This document shows, piece after piece, positions 8,946 through 17,462 of a DNA stretch of 34,731 bases. Made by a program: the position numbers and the translations under genes. Under the pieces are notes generated by a model that was not told the origin of the DNA, searched no databases, and worked only from the letters and a program-made list of their open reading frames with translations. The stretch lies in the NCBI GenBank assembly GCA_030527205.1, contig JAUNBG010000038.1, positions 1-34,731 of the forward strand, read 5' to 3'. Every line of letters starts with the position of its first letter. Within the stretch, counting starts at the first letter, position 1. The DNA is from Planctomycetia bacterium (GTDB taxonomy: Bacteria; Planctomycetota; Planctomycetia; Pirellulales; Thermoguttaceae).

Positions 8946-11900
8946 ATGCAAAGTTCAGATCAATATAATTCGGATCAATTGAATAAAAAAAAAGAGCAGA
9001 ACAAGCAAGATCAACTGGTTCATAATGAAGAAGAGCTTGTTTCTCAACAGAAAGAAGTTCCCGTTTTGCCTTTGAATCGTTTTGATGGAGCTCAAGAGAA
9101 TAACGATTCCGATTCAAGCCGTCGGAGTCTCCGTCGCAAAAGAAGTCGAAGCGATTTTAATGGCGATTTTGACGCCGATTTTAATGCCGATTCCGATTCA
9201 AGTCGCCGGAGTCTCCGTCGCAAAAGAAGTCGAAGCGATTTTGACGCCGATTTTGATTCAAACCGTCTTGATGATACAGAAGACAAAGCAGAACGATCTC
9301 ATCGGCATCATCGGAAGAGCCGACTAAAAGAATTAATCCGAGAGAAGCGACAAAAAAAAGCTCAGGAACTCTTTGAAGACTCCAGTAATCTTGAAAATCT
9401 TTCGCTTCAATCATTTCGCTCGCCGTTTCCCAATATCAATTATTGGTCGACGATTATTGGTCGTTATTCAATGATCGGAACGATTCTTCTTGCTCCCTGG
9501 CTTTATGGCGGCGCAACTTTATTCAGTCAACTGATTCTGTATTACGGAATATTAATCAGCATTACTTCTGCTCTGATTATGTTTGTGACTTCTTCTTATC
9601 TTGATCGTCAAAAGCATTCTTTTGGCAAATTCGGATTGACAACAATTCTGCTCATTTTAGGACTTCTTTTAGGAATTTTCCAACTGATCCCTTTTTCTCA
9701 GGAAACGCTTCAACAACTTGCGCCGCGATCTTATGAGCTCAGAAATAATCTGATTCTTAACGATTTGGAGGGCTTGAAATCAAATGATCAAGTTGTTGGC
9801 GAAACGACTGAGTCCGACAATGTTTCTGAATCAAAAATCAATAATCATGAAATCATTCAAACCTGGGATTCTGTTTTTTTAACAAAGGCCGATCAGGAAA
9901 ATATTTCCGAATGGCCGGCCTGTTTTAGTATTCATCCGAACAAAACCAGACGACAGCTTGCTTTGCTTTTTATGGTTGTTGCCGCTTTTATTTCCGGAGG
10001 AATCCTTTTTAATACGCCGTCCTCGCGTCGCTGGCTTTGGCTGGGAATTGCGATCAATGCTTTTTTCCTGACCTTTTTCAGCATAACAATGTATCTTCGA
10101 CCGATTGGAATTTATAAAAAAGTGTGGGCAGGCTGTCAATTTGGCCCTTACGTAAACCGAAACAATTTATCGGGTTATCTTTGTATTTGTTTTGGCGTTG
10201 TTTTTGGCCTTTGGGTCGAACAACTTCTGGCAATGCGACGCGTCCTCGAAAAAGAAAACGATCAACCGGTCAGCTCCATTTATCAACGGTCATTATATTA
10301 TCGAATTCGGGATCGATTTTATCAAACTCTTGATCTCATCAATCGAAAAGTTTTCCTGGGAATTGTTGCTTTAGGAGTCATTTTTGCTGGAATTCTAATG
10401 TTGATGTCTCGAGGCGCGACGCTTGCTTTAATTTTTTCCTTTTTGATTGGAACAACGATTCTTCTGCAGTTCCGGAATTTTCGCCAATATATATTGCTCT
10501 TTTTGGGCGTTGTTCTCATTGGAGTATTAACCCTCTTTTGGTTGGGACGAAACGAATCCGTAAGTCAACGATTGGAATCGTTAACCTCATTAGAAACTGA
10601 AGAAAATGCGATTTTTCAAGACGTTCGGCTGACAACATGGTCCAATGCTTTTAAAACAATCGATGAATATGATTGGCGCGGCAGCGGACTCGGAACCTTT
10701 GCCGTTGCCAACCGTAATCATGATAAAGCGCTGGCTGTCAATAAAATCTTTCGTCATGCCGAAAACCAACTTATTGAAACGCTTGTTGAAGCGGGCATTA
10801 TTGGAACTGTATTGATGATTTTGGAATTTGTGACCATTATCGTTATTTGTATCTTTTGTCTGCGAAAGAAGCGAAGCGATATGACATTCGCTTTCGGATT
10901 GGGAATGATCGTTGTTTTATTAGGACAAATGATCGCCGGATTTGCCGATTTCGGTATGTATTTAATGGCCAACGCTCTTTTGATGGCTGTTCTTTGCGGT
11001 TCTTTTGTGAACCAATCAAGACGCAATAACGATAATTTGAAATTATTCAATCAAACGCGATCTTTTTGTTGGTTTCATTTTCTTATGATTTTTCTTTTTC
11101 TGATTGGAGGAATTTCCGGGAGTCTTTGGGGACTTCAGGAAATAACAAAATCTTACGAATTGGAGAAAGTTATGAAAAGTTCGCCTTTGCCAAACAATTC
11201 GGAAACGTCTCTTTCGTTTGTTGATTCGTTGATTGAGAAAATGGAGCTTGCGACCCAAAAATCGTTCGATTCTTCTGACGCTCATCTTTTATTGGCAAAG
11301 TTATATTTGATTAAGAATCATATTCTCCAGCGCGAGGAATATTTAAAGAATAATCCGCAGAGTTCATTGGAAAATGCTTGGTTGCAATCTGATATTATCT
11401 TGCCTTTGCGGATTATTTTCCAATTAAAGCAAACGAAACAGGAAATCAGCGCGGATGAAATACAACAGATATTTCGAGATCAAGGCAATATCAATCAGGC
11501 GATTCGCCATTTTCTTTTAGCGCGTCGAATTTGTCCGATTCAGCCTGAAGTTCATTATCAATTGGGATATCTTTTGCCTTTAATCCAAAACGTTCCTTTT
11601 GAACAACTTAAAAAACAAGTCGAACTTTGCGCCAAACGAGCCGAAGGAATTTCTCAATATGAACCGCGCGTTTATTATCAAAACGGGCTTCTCTTCTTTA
11701 TTTTGGGCGATGAGCCGCAAGCGTTTCAAACCTGGCAAAAATCGTTGACTCTTTCTTCCTTTTATATGATTCCCATTTTAAACCATTTGGGGGCGCGAAT
11801 CAAACCGCGCAATGTTGACTCGATTGTTGATCGGATTTTTCCCGATTCTTTTGACCTTCTTAATAAATGTTTAAATATTATGCTTGTCGAGCAAGTATCA

Positions 11901-12407
11901 AAAACGGCGAATATTCAACAACTTTTATCCAAATCAACTGCCAAAATGTTTGATTCTGTTTCGGAGAGCAAAACAACGCCTGAAATATCCTTTTCATTAT
12001 TGATTCAGAAAAAACAAGCGATTATTATCGACGCAATTCTTCACAAAATGGAGAAAGTCTTAACCGCGATTCCTGAAAATGATCGCAATGCCGAATATTA
12101 TTTTTGTTGCGGCATTTTGGATGCAAGACGGAAAAAATATGACGATTCGGCCAATCATTTCGAAAAAGCGATTCAAATGGATTCGCAACAAGGTCGATTT
12201 TATTATGAATATGCCCGAATGCTCAATGAACAGGATAAACTTTCGCAATGCGTCGAAATGTATGAAAAAAGCTTGGAATGCAGTCCTGGGCACAAACTTT
12301 ATATCAAGCGTTTAGAGCAAGCCAAAGCTCGACTTGAACGCCAAAAAATGCCTTATGGAAAGAAGAAATCTCAAGAAAAAAAAGAAGCCGAACCGATCGG
12401 CCTTTAA
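8946..12407 (+). CDS. O-antigen ligase/polymerase-like membrane protein with TPR tail
   Basis: Probably a Wzy/WaaL-type glycan polymerase or ligase of the cell envelope. The frame is open from a TTG at 8844 overlapping the upstream stop, but I choose the ATG at 8946 because GGAAGA lies just ahead of it; this gives 1153 residues. The N-terminal ~160 residues are cytoplasmic and highly charged, with two Ser-Arg-rich repeats. About ten or more membrane helices follow. The MSRGATLALIFSF segment and the later RLTTWSNAF, GSGLGTF and HAENQLIETLVEAGIIG motifs fit the Wzy_C family, with the conserved His in HAEN. The C-terminal ~350 residues are helical with TPR-like units, clearest near CGILDARRKKYDDSANHFEKA. 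The substrate is unknown. It is probably cotranscribed with the PolX-like gene, a pairing without an obvious functional link. Confidence 0.85.
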   Translation: MQSSDQYNSDQLNKKKEQNKQDQLVHNEEELVSQQKEVPVLPLNRFDGAQENNDSDSSRRSLRRKRSRSDFNGDFDADFNADSDSSRRSLRRKRSRSDFDADFDSNRLDDTEDKAERSHRHHRKSRLKELIREKRQKKAQELFEDSSNLENLSLQSFRSPFPNINYWSTIIGRYSMIGTILLAPWLYGGATLFSQLILYYGILISITSALIMFVTSSYLDRQKHSFGKFGLTTILLILGLLLGIFQLIPFSQETLQQLAPRSYELRNNLILNDLEGLKSNDQVVGETTESDNVSESKINNHEIIQTWDSVFLTKADQENISEWPACFSIHPNKTRRQLALLFMVVAAFISGGILFNTPSSRRWLWLGIAINAFFLTFFSITMYLRPIGIYKKVWAGCQFGPYVNRNNLSGYLCICFGVVFGLWVEQLLAMRRVLEKENDQPVSSIYQRSLYYRIRDRFYQTLDLINRKVFLGIVALGVIFAGILMLMSRGATLALIFSFLIGTTILLQFRNFRQYILLFLGVVLIGVLTLFWLGRNESVSQRLESLTSLETEENAIFQDVRLTTWSNAFKTIDEYDWRGSGLGTFAVANRNHDKALAVNKIFRHAENQLIETLVEAGIIGTVLMILEFVTIIVICIFCLRKKRSDMTFAFGLGMIVVLLGQMIAGFADFGMYLMANALLMAVLCGSFVNQSRRNNDNLKLFNQTRSFCWFHFLMIFLFLIGGISGSLWGLQEITKSYELEKVMKSSPLPNNSETSLSFVDSLIEKMELATQKSFDSSDAHLLLAKLYLIKNHILQREEYLKNNPQSSLENAWLQSDIILPLRIIFQLKQTKQEISADEIQQIFRDQGNINQAIRHFLLARRICPIQPEVHYQLGYLLPLIQNVPFEQLKKQVELCAKRAEGISQYEPRVYYQNGLLFFILGDEPQAFQTWQKSLTLSSFYMIPILNHLGARIKPRNVDSIVDRIFPDSFDLLNKCLNIMLVEQVSKTANIQQLLSKSTAKMFDSVSESKTTPEISFSLLIQKKQAIIIDAILHKMEKVLTAIPENDRNAEYYFCCGILDARRKKYDDSANHFEKAIQMDSQQGRFYYEYARMLNEQDKLSQCVEMYEKSLECSPGHKLYIKRLEQAKARLERQKMPYGKKKSQEKKEAEPIGL
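9105..9242 (+). repeat. In-frame 84-bp tandem repeat in the ligase gene
   Basis: A 54-bp block at 9105-9158 recurs almost exactly at 9189-9242, a period of 84 bp (28 codons). Each copy encodes DSDSSRRSLRRKRSRSDF, and the spacer encodes alternating Asp, Phe, Asn and Ala. The two copies differ by only a few bases, indicating recent duplication or conversion. Because the period is a multiple of three, copy-number change would keep the frame. Confidence 0.85.
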
Positions 12408-12464
12408 ATGTTGATATTAAATGCTTTGAGACGATTTTGTTGCGAGCTCTCGTTTTAAAGGACT

Positions 12465-12559
12465 CAAACTGTAATGAACGGGTTTTCTTTGCCGTTCGAC
12501 AAAACTCATTAAGCCTTAATCCTTTGCGGGAGAGAGATCGAATTGTCATTTACAGTTTG
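12465..12559. terminator. Nested inverted repeats between convergent genes
   Basis: CAAACTGTAATGA at 12465-12477 pairs with TCATTTACAGTTTG at 12546-12559 with one unpaired base. Nested inside, GAACGG and CCGTTC form a smaller hairpin near 12476-12497. The position between the converging ligase and thioredoxin-like genes suggests a bidirectional terminator, but no long T-run follows, so the function is uncertain. Confidence 0.35.
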
Positions 12560-12591
12560 CGTTATAACACAAAATGTTTTTATCGAAACGG

Positions 12592-13470
12592 TTAGAGCGA
12601 GGGAATTCCGGGTTCATCCTTGATTTCCGAAGGATGTTTTCGACGAGTTGCCCGTTCTTCATCCGTTGCTTCTTTGAGAATAAATTTGACTTGAGCTTCT
12701 TTCGGAAGGCGATCTGCTTCTTTTAACTTCTGGCCGATTGTCAAATATTTTTCGATTGTTTCGGCATCCAACTCATAATTCGGCAACGTTGGCATTCCTT
12801 CCCAAACAACGCCGCCGATCATCGGCTCAAGAAGGATTGCGTGAGGAATTCCATAAACGCCGAGCTTATTTGCCAATCGTCGGCCTGTATCAATCGCCAA
12901 TGAATATCTGGTTTCATCGATTTTACTTCCCGGCATATTTCGAATCGCTTCTTCATCCGTTTCACAGATCGAAACAACAACCAGTTGATCTCTGTATTTC
13001 TCTTGAATAAAGTTTAAATAGGGAATCGAACGACGGCAGGCGGGACACCAAGTTGCCCAAAATTCGATGAGAACATATTTGCCAGCCAAATCTTCTGGAA
13101 GCGGAGTTATCCATTGCTCAACGGGAATTTCTGCCATAATATCTCCGATTGAACTCCATAAAACCGAATTGGCCCAAAGCATTCGTTCTCGTTTCAGCGC
13201 CGGATGATTCAAGGGAAGATTGGCGCTTTCGACAAGCCAGGGTTCTTGAGTTAAATCAACGATCCGTCTTTCTTCGATAAGATCGCCGGTCGCGGCAGAA
13301 TGAATCGGACCGCCTTGGGCGTCGATCGAAACGGGCGGTTCATTAACGAGACAAACGCCCCCTTCGCATTCCTGATCGGATGATTGCTGTTGATTTTCCT
13401 GCGAAAAACAACAAGTCGAAAATAATCCAAAAATAACCATAAAAGCGATTCTTTTCTTTATTTGAAACAT
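12592..13470 (-). CDS. Secreted TlpA/ResA-like thioredoxin-fold protein
   Basis: This 292-residue protein has a clear signal peptide (Lys/Arg start, hydrophobic core, cleavage near CCFSQE) and so acts outside the cytoplasmic membrane. The thioredoxin domain occupies roughly residues 125-245. It has the active-site motif WCPAC within FWATWCPACRRS and a cis-Pro loop GIPHAILL, both needed for thiol-disulfide exchange. Such proteins reduce or rearrange disulfides in exported proteins or apocytochromes. The extra N-terminal ~100 residues, with two Cys in ECEGGVC, are not a known domain to me. A strong AAGGAG lies just ahead of the ATG. No cytochrome maturation genes are adjacent, so the partner is unknown. 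Confidence 0.88.
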   Translation of the reverse strand: MFQIKKRIAFMVIFGLFSTCCFSQENQQQSSDQECEGGVCLVNEPPVSIDAQGGPIHSAATGDLIEERRIVDLTQEPWLVESANLPLNHPALKRERMLWANSVLWSSIGDIMAEIPVEQWITPLPEDLAGKYVLIEFWATWCPACRRSIPYLNFIQEKYRDQLVVVSICETDEEAIRNMPGSKIDETRYSLAIDTGRRLANKLGVYGIPHAILLEPMIGGVVWEGMPTLPNYELDAETIEKYLTIGQKLKEADRLPKEAQVKFILKEATDEERATRRKHPSEIKDEPGIPSL

Positions 13471-14056
13471 TTCTTCTCCTTAAAAGGAATGACCCTGTTG
13501 ATTATTGCAAAACGATTGATTGCTTCGGCAATCTTTTATAAAACTTTGTCTGTCAAGAAAAAAGAAAAAAAGGAAATCGACCAAAAAGAAAAAAAGAGCA
13601 AACGGCTTGAATGAATGCCGTTGTCTTTTTCATTTAAATGGGGAGTTGTTTTTTGTTATTGTCCTTGCTTGGAAATGATCAGAAAAACAATAAACCTTAT
13701 ATATTGTAAACAAAAAATCAGACTCAATCAAGAGAGCTCAAACAGAACCTAAAGAGAAAATCTGATTTTTCTCTCGAAAAAATTTAAAACTTATTCCATT
13801 TAATATCTTTTAATGATATAATCAAACAAGTCGAAAATCGGAGATTCTTGATTCGCAAACGAACAGGCGGATTAAAAATGATCGAAAATGGTCGCTCTTT
13901 TCGGCTTCAGAATAAAAATTTCGATTAAAGAGACAAAATATTTTGGACCTCGAATTATTTCAGGTTTCGTTTATTAGCTGCAGAAATCATTTCTTTCGTT
14001 TGGTCGAATGCGACTTTTGGTCTCCATTTGCAATTCGTAATCTCAAGGAATTCAAA
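13471..14056. other. 586-bp intergenic region with several hairpins
   Basis: No supported gene. GATTGC-TTCG-GCAATC at 13518-13533 is a UUCG-loop hairpin followed by TTTTATAAAA. AACGGC and GCCGTT near 13611-13632 form another stem, flanked by A-runs on the left and T-runs on the right. AAAAATCAGA (13713-13722) and TCTGATTTTT (13761-13770) are perfect 10-bp arms. A TATAAT at 13817-13822 may serve the STAS gene, but its -35 is poor. The number of stems could mean an unannotated small RNA. Confidence 0.45.
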
Positions 14057-14359
14057 ATGAATATTCAAATCAATCATTCCAAAGAAAATGGACTATTAAA
14101 GATATCGCTTTCCGGTCGTCTTGATACAACGACTTCCCCTGTTGCAGAAATGGATATCAGACCGCTTCTTGATGATGTCGAAAACATTGAAATGGATTTG
14201 TCTGGATTGGAATATATTTCCAGCGCGGGACTTCGAACTCTTTTAGCTATCAAAAAATCGATTCCAGAAACGGGAGTTATCAAATTGTTTCATGTTCGGG
14301 GAGAAATTCGGGAAGTATTCGATATGACAGGGTTTTCAAACATTTTTGTTATCGAATAA
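14057..14359 (+). CDS. STAS-domain anti-sigma-factor antagonist (RsbV/SpoIIAA-like)
   Basis: This 100-residue single STAS domain works in partner switching: unphosphorylated, it binds an anti-sigma kinase and frees a sigma factor or another target. The core reads SGRLDTTTSP at 19-28, then MDLSGLEYISSAGLRTLL at 46-63. Ser56 sits where SpoIIAA Ser58 is phosphorylated. The frame is open further upstream to 13943, but the ATG at 14057 has AAGGAA seven bases ahead and starts where the domain starts. The RsbW-like gene about 650 bp downstream is the obvious partner, although the spacing argues against one tight operon. Confidence 0.92.
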   Translation: MNIQINHSKENGLLKISLSGRLDTTTSPVAEMDIRPLLDDVENIEMDLSGLEYISSAGLRTLLAIKKSIPETGVIKLFHVRGEIREVFDMTGFSNIFVIE

Positions 14360-15004
14360 ACTTTCGATTTCGGGAGCGATCAAACATCTTATGCCCGATT
14401 TTTCTCGGGGGTTCTGACTTCCGACCATAAAGCCTTTCTGTTTTCAAGCTTCGTGAACTGGAAACGATGAGTCGGTTGCTGACGTTGATCCGTTGCCATT
14501 ATTGTTTCTTGATTAACCGGCGTTTTTCTTATTCCAAATCGGTTGCCGATAAATCGTTAAGGACGCAATAAATGAGATTTTTCGTAACATTTTTGTAAGA
14601 TTTTTGCGAAATGAATTTCCTTATTTTGATCAAGAACAAATTCAACAGTCCCGTCGTTTTTCGTTAACCCTAAGGACTCAATGAGTCAACGTTTTTTATC
14701 TTGCAAAGGCGATTCAGAGCAGAGAAAAAAGGGGTTGAGCAAGATTGTTATTTTTTGTTCATTTCAAAAAAATATTACAACTTTTTAATGAGCGTTCTTG
14801 ATATTCGAAGGGGGCCGGCAAGTTTTGTGACTCGGGTTATATCCCCTTATTATTAAAGAGTTTTATTGAAAAACGGAATGGTTTCGTCAGAAAAACGGTT
14901 TGCTTTTGACGATTTTTCCAAAACACATTTTCTCTTTCGGAAGTTCCGTTTGAAGACGAGATTTATCAATCGTTTACGCAGACAATGTAACGGAGGCTCC
15001 AGGC
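14360..15004. other. 645-bp gap holding a fossil phosphatase tail at its right end
   Basis: No intact gene. The last 51 bp (14954-15004) are in frame with the next gene and read as the end of a SpoIIE/RsbU phosphatase domain, up to YADNVTEAPG. An in-frame TGA at 14951-14953 cuts this off, and I could not find the phosphatase metal-binding motifs in any frame further upstream. The remainder is AT-rich with no clear promoter or terminator. Confidence 0.5.
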
Positions 15005-15613
15005 ATGAATAATGAACTGTTTGGCGAATCTCAACCGAAAATAAAGGCGATCCAATGTCAATCCGGCAACGATTCGGGCGACTTGTCCGAAAGAATGCGG
15101 AATACAGCCACAAATTTTGCTGCGGAAGCAGAACCGTCGGACGACATAACGCTTTGGGCGGTTCAAAATCAAGAGCCTGCGTCCCCAAATTGCCCGTTGC
15201 GAGTCAAGGCAACGCTGGAAAAGCTTCCGCAAATTATGGGGTTTATTGAAAATATTCCGGATGTTGCCCAATTGGATTCAAAATCGCGAAATCAGTTATT
15301 CGTTGCTGTCGAAGAGATTTATGTCAACATTATTCATTATGCGTATCGCGGACAAGAAGGAGACGTTATAATTTCATTTGACGTTATTTCATCCGACGTT
15401 GACAATAAATATCGCCAGATTCGAATTCATTTTTGTGATTCAGGACCGCGTTTTAATCCTTTAGAAAATATTGAGCCCGACATAACTCTTTCAGCTTCCG
15501 AACGGGACATCGGAGGGTTGGGAATCTTTATCGTCCGAAAGACAATGGATTTTGTCGACTATCAATATATTGACGGGCAAAACATTCTAACCATTGGAAA
15601 AAATATCTCTTAA
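15005..15613 (+). CDS. RsbW-like anti-sigma ATPase/kinase with relict phosphatase tail
   Basis: This 202-residue protein belongs to the GHKL ATPase fold used by RsbW/SpoIIAB, which phosphorylate STAS antagonists and hold sigma factors. The N-box is VAVEEIYVNIIHYAY (about 115-129), the G1 box FCDSGPRFNP (about 157-166) and the G2 box IGGLGIFIVRKTMD (about 183-196). Unusually, residues 1-55 match the C-terminal end of a SpoIIE/RsbU phosphatase: NNELFG near the start and PSDDITLWAV at about 44-53. The ATG at 15005 is well supported by GGAGG at 14992-14996. I infer that an ancestral phosphatase-ATPase fusion lost its front half. The STAS protein at 14057 is the likely substrate. Confidence 0.85.
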   Translation: MNNELFGESQPKIKAIQCQSGNDSGDLSERMRNTATNFAAEAEPSDDITLWAVQNQEPASPNCPLRVKATLEKLPQIMGFIENIPDVAQLDSKSRNQLFVAVEEIYVNIIHYAYRGQEGDVIISFDVISSDVDNKYRQIRIHFCDSGPRFNPLENIEPDITLSASERDIGGLGIFIVRKTMDFVDYQYIDGQNILTIGKNIS

Positions 15614-15985
15614 GGGCAATTGACTTTTAAGAGGAACCGATCCGAAATAACAATTAACTTTGTCAAAATGTTCCAATATTGAAAAAAGAGTTGCCCGTCA
15701 AAGCCCAAAAAACGCAAAGCAACCGATCTTCCGGATTGCTTCGCGGCAAATGAAGGCAATGTTGCCGTTTCTGTTGCAAATACCGTTACCGTTACAAATT
15801 CTGTTGAAGCTGACGTTCCAGAAGGGCTGGGGGGCGATTGGCCGTTCCGGGATTGAGAAAAACAGACTCAGAAAAAACGGGCTTGCATTTCTTTTCCAAG
15901 CCGATAAATCAAGCGTTGACAAAATCTTCGATTTATCAAATCCGTTTTTTTGAGTCGGCGTTCGATTCCTATTTCGTTATAATCC
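15614..15985. other. Intergenic region with short GTT-rich repeats
   Basis: No supported gene. At about 15760-15812 the sequence is a degenerate string of GTTNCN hexamers. It is open in one frame (15683-15851, Val/Asn/Thr-rich) but has no start codon. It may be the remnant of a coding region or a simple repeat. Confidence 0.4.
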
Positions 15986-17311
15986 TTATTTTGGCGCTGC
16001 TTCTGTTTCTTTGGGGACTTGCCAGATTTTGACGTTTCGATAAACGACGGGTTCATTTCCATGCAAGCCTTGAAGTCCGAGAAAACCAGCGTTTTCGGTT
16101 TCGCAAGGGGCTTTATTGACGAGCCAGGAAAAAACTTCAGAACCGTCTGGGTTTGTTGCAGCTTCTTTCCATAAACTCTTGTCCATCATTGTCGTTAATT
16201 CTCCGTTTAAACAAACGCCAATTCTATTTTTGAAGCAAAAAACGGTCATTCGATTCCATTCGCCGGGGGCTTTGCAGACATTGAACAACGGAGCGCAACG
16301 TCCATAAATGGCGCCGCAATCCGACATATCAACTTTGCGTCCAAAACTGTCAAAAACTTGGACTTCAAAGGAGTTGGGAATCCAATTCGCCTTATCTGTG
16401 CATTGAATCACAATTCCGCTATTGGAACCCTTTGTATTCATGAATTCAAGGTCGAGAATGAAATCTTCATATTTTTCTTTGCTCCAAATAACGTCATCTT
16501 TTGTCGCATGAAGAACGCCGTCAGCGTCAATCGACCATATTTCCGGATTAAACTCGGCATTTTCAAGATTCGGGCCGAAAAGAGAGTCAAATTTGTCTAA
16601 TTTGAGTTCTAAGGGGAACGGAATGATTTTAGCGTTGCGAATGATCATCGGAGCGTTTCCGTGAAGCCCTTGAAAACCAATATAACCATATGGTTCGGCG
16701 CTGGCAAGCGAATGTCCATGAAATTTTTCTTCAATATCGGTTCCGGAAGGACTCTTGGCGTTGTCGGTCCATTCCGCTGTATCAATGCGATTAATCATTT
16801 TGCCGTTCAAGATGATTTGAATTTCTCTTCCCATACAGATAACTGTCATTGAATTCCATTCGCCGGGCTGTTTCGTTGCATTTTCGCTGGGAGCCTGAAA
16901 TCCGTAAATTGAACCGCAGGAATGATAATTCGGTTCCTGACCATAATCGTCCAAGAGTTGAATTTCGATTGTATTGGGAATCCAGTTTTCCTTGTCGGAA
17001 CATTGAATCAGAAAGCCGCCGTTTGTATGCGGCGAAAGTTTGAAATCGAAAGAACAAACAAAGGACGCGTATTTTTCTTTCGTCCAAATGACCTGATCTT
17101 CTGTTGCGGTCATTTCGCCGTCTTCGTTGATTGACCAAGCTCCTTCAGGAAAATCCGCTTCTTCAAGATTGTTTCCGAAAAGCGGTTTTTCCTGGTCTTG
17201 AGGCGAAACAAATGGTTCCGTCATTATTGTTTGGCTGGGTTGGGCTTGAACTGTCCAGAAAGCGGTCAATGAGAGAAAGGCAACCGTTGCCATTAAAATC
17301 ATTTTTTTCAT
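15986..17311 (-). CDS. Secreted tandem DUF1080 (3-keto-disaccharide hydrolase-like) protein
   Basis: This 441-residue exported protein has a signal peptide (MKKMILMATVAFLSL, cleavage after VQAQ). It then carries two copies of the DUF1080 concanavalin-like fold, about residues 40-235 and 240-435. Each copy starts with LFG-NLE-A, has a W(T/S)KEKY strand, an IQC(S/T)DK-NWIPN segment, a PGEWN-MTV strand, and ends in GLHGN-P followed by R-(A/V)KI. DUF1080 proteins are expanded in planctomycetes and include 3-keto-disaccharide hydrolases; a carbohydrate role is inferred, the substrate unknown. AAGGAA precedes the ATG. The gene diverges from gspE, with both promoters inside 150 bp. Confidence 0.9.
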   Translation of the reverse strand: MKKMILMATVAFLSLTAFWTVQAQPSQTIMTEPFVSPQDQEKPLFGNNLEEADFPEGAWSINEDGEMTATEDQVIWTKEKYASFVCSFDFKLSPHTNGGFLIQCSDKENWIPNTIEIQLLDDYGQEPNYHSCGSIYGFQAPSENATKQPGEWNSMTVICMGREIQIILNGKMINRIDTAEWTDNAKSPSGTDIEEKFHGHSLASAEPYGYIGFQGLHGNAPMIIRNAKIIPFPLELKLDKFDSLFGPNLENAEFNPEIWSIDADGVLHATKDDVIWSKEKYEDFILDLEFMNTKGSNSGIVIQCTDKANWIPNSFEVQVFDSFGRKVDMSDCGAIYGRCAPLFNVCKAPGEWNRMTVFCFKNRIGVCLNGELTTMMDKSLWKEAATNPDGSEVFSWLVNKAPCETENAGFLGLQGLHGNEPVVYRNVKIWQVPKETEAAPK

Positions 17312-17377
17312 TAGAGTTCCTTTTATGAAGTTTTTTTAAAGCAAGGAAGAGACATTAACAAAAAAATGCCGCTTCGC

Positions 17378-17406
17378 TTGAACGGAATAAAATTCTTTAT
17401 TATAAT
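17378..17406 (+). promoter_or_regulatory. Promoter of the gspE-EIIA operon
   Basis: TTGAAC at 17378-17383 and a perfect TATAAT at 17401-17406 are 17 bp apart, about 57 bp ahead of the gspE start. No other + strand gene lies between. The region is shared with the upstream side of the divergent DUF1080 gene. Confidence 0.5.
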
Positions 17407-17462
17407 ATAAATGAAACAACTCAACTTTACAAGAAACAATTTAAACTTTTTTTGAGACTTTA

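Noticed and set aside
15683..15851. Val/Asn/Thr-rich frame over the GTTNCN repeat
   Set aside because: No start codon and a stop directly upstream; at most a gene remnant.
15660..15953. 97-codon frame starting with TTG after the RsbW-like gene
   Set aside because: No ribosome binding site, no domain and odd composition; the frame follows the GTT-rich simple repeat.
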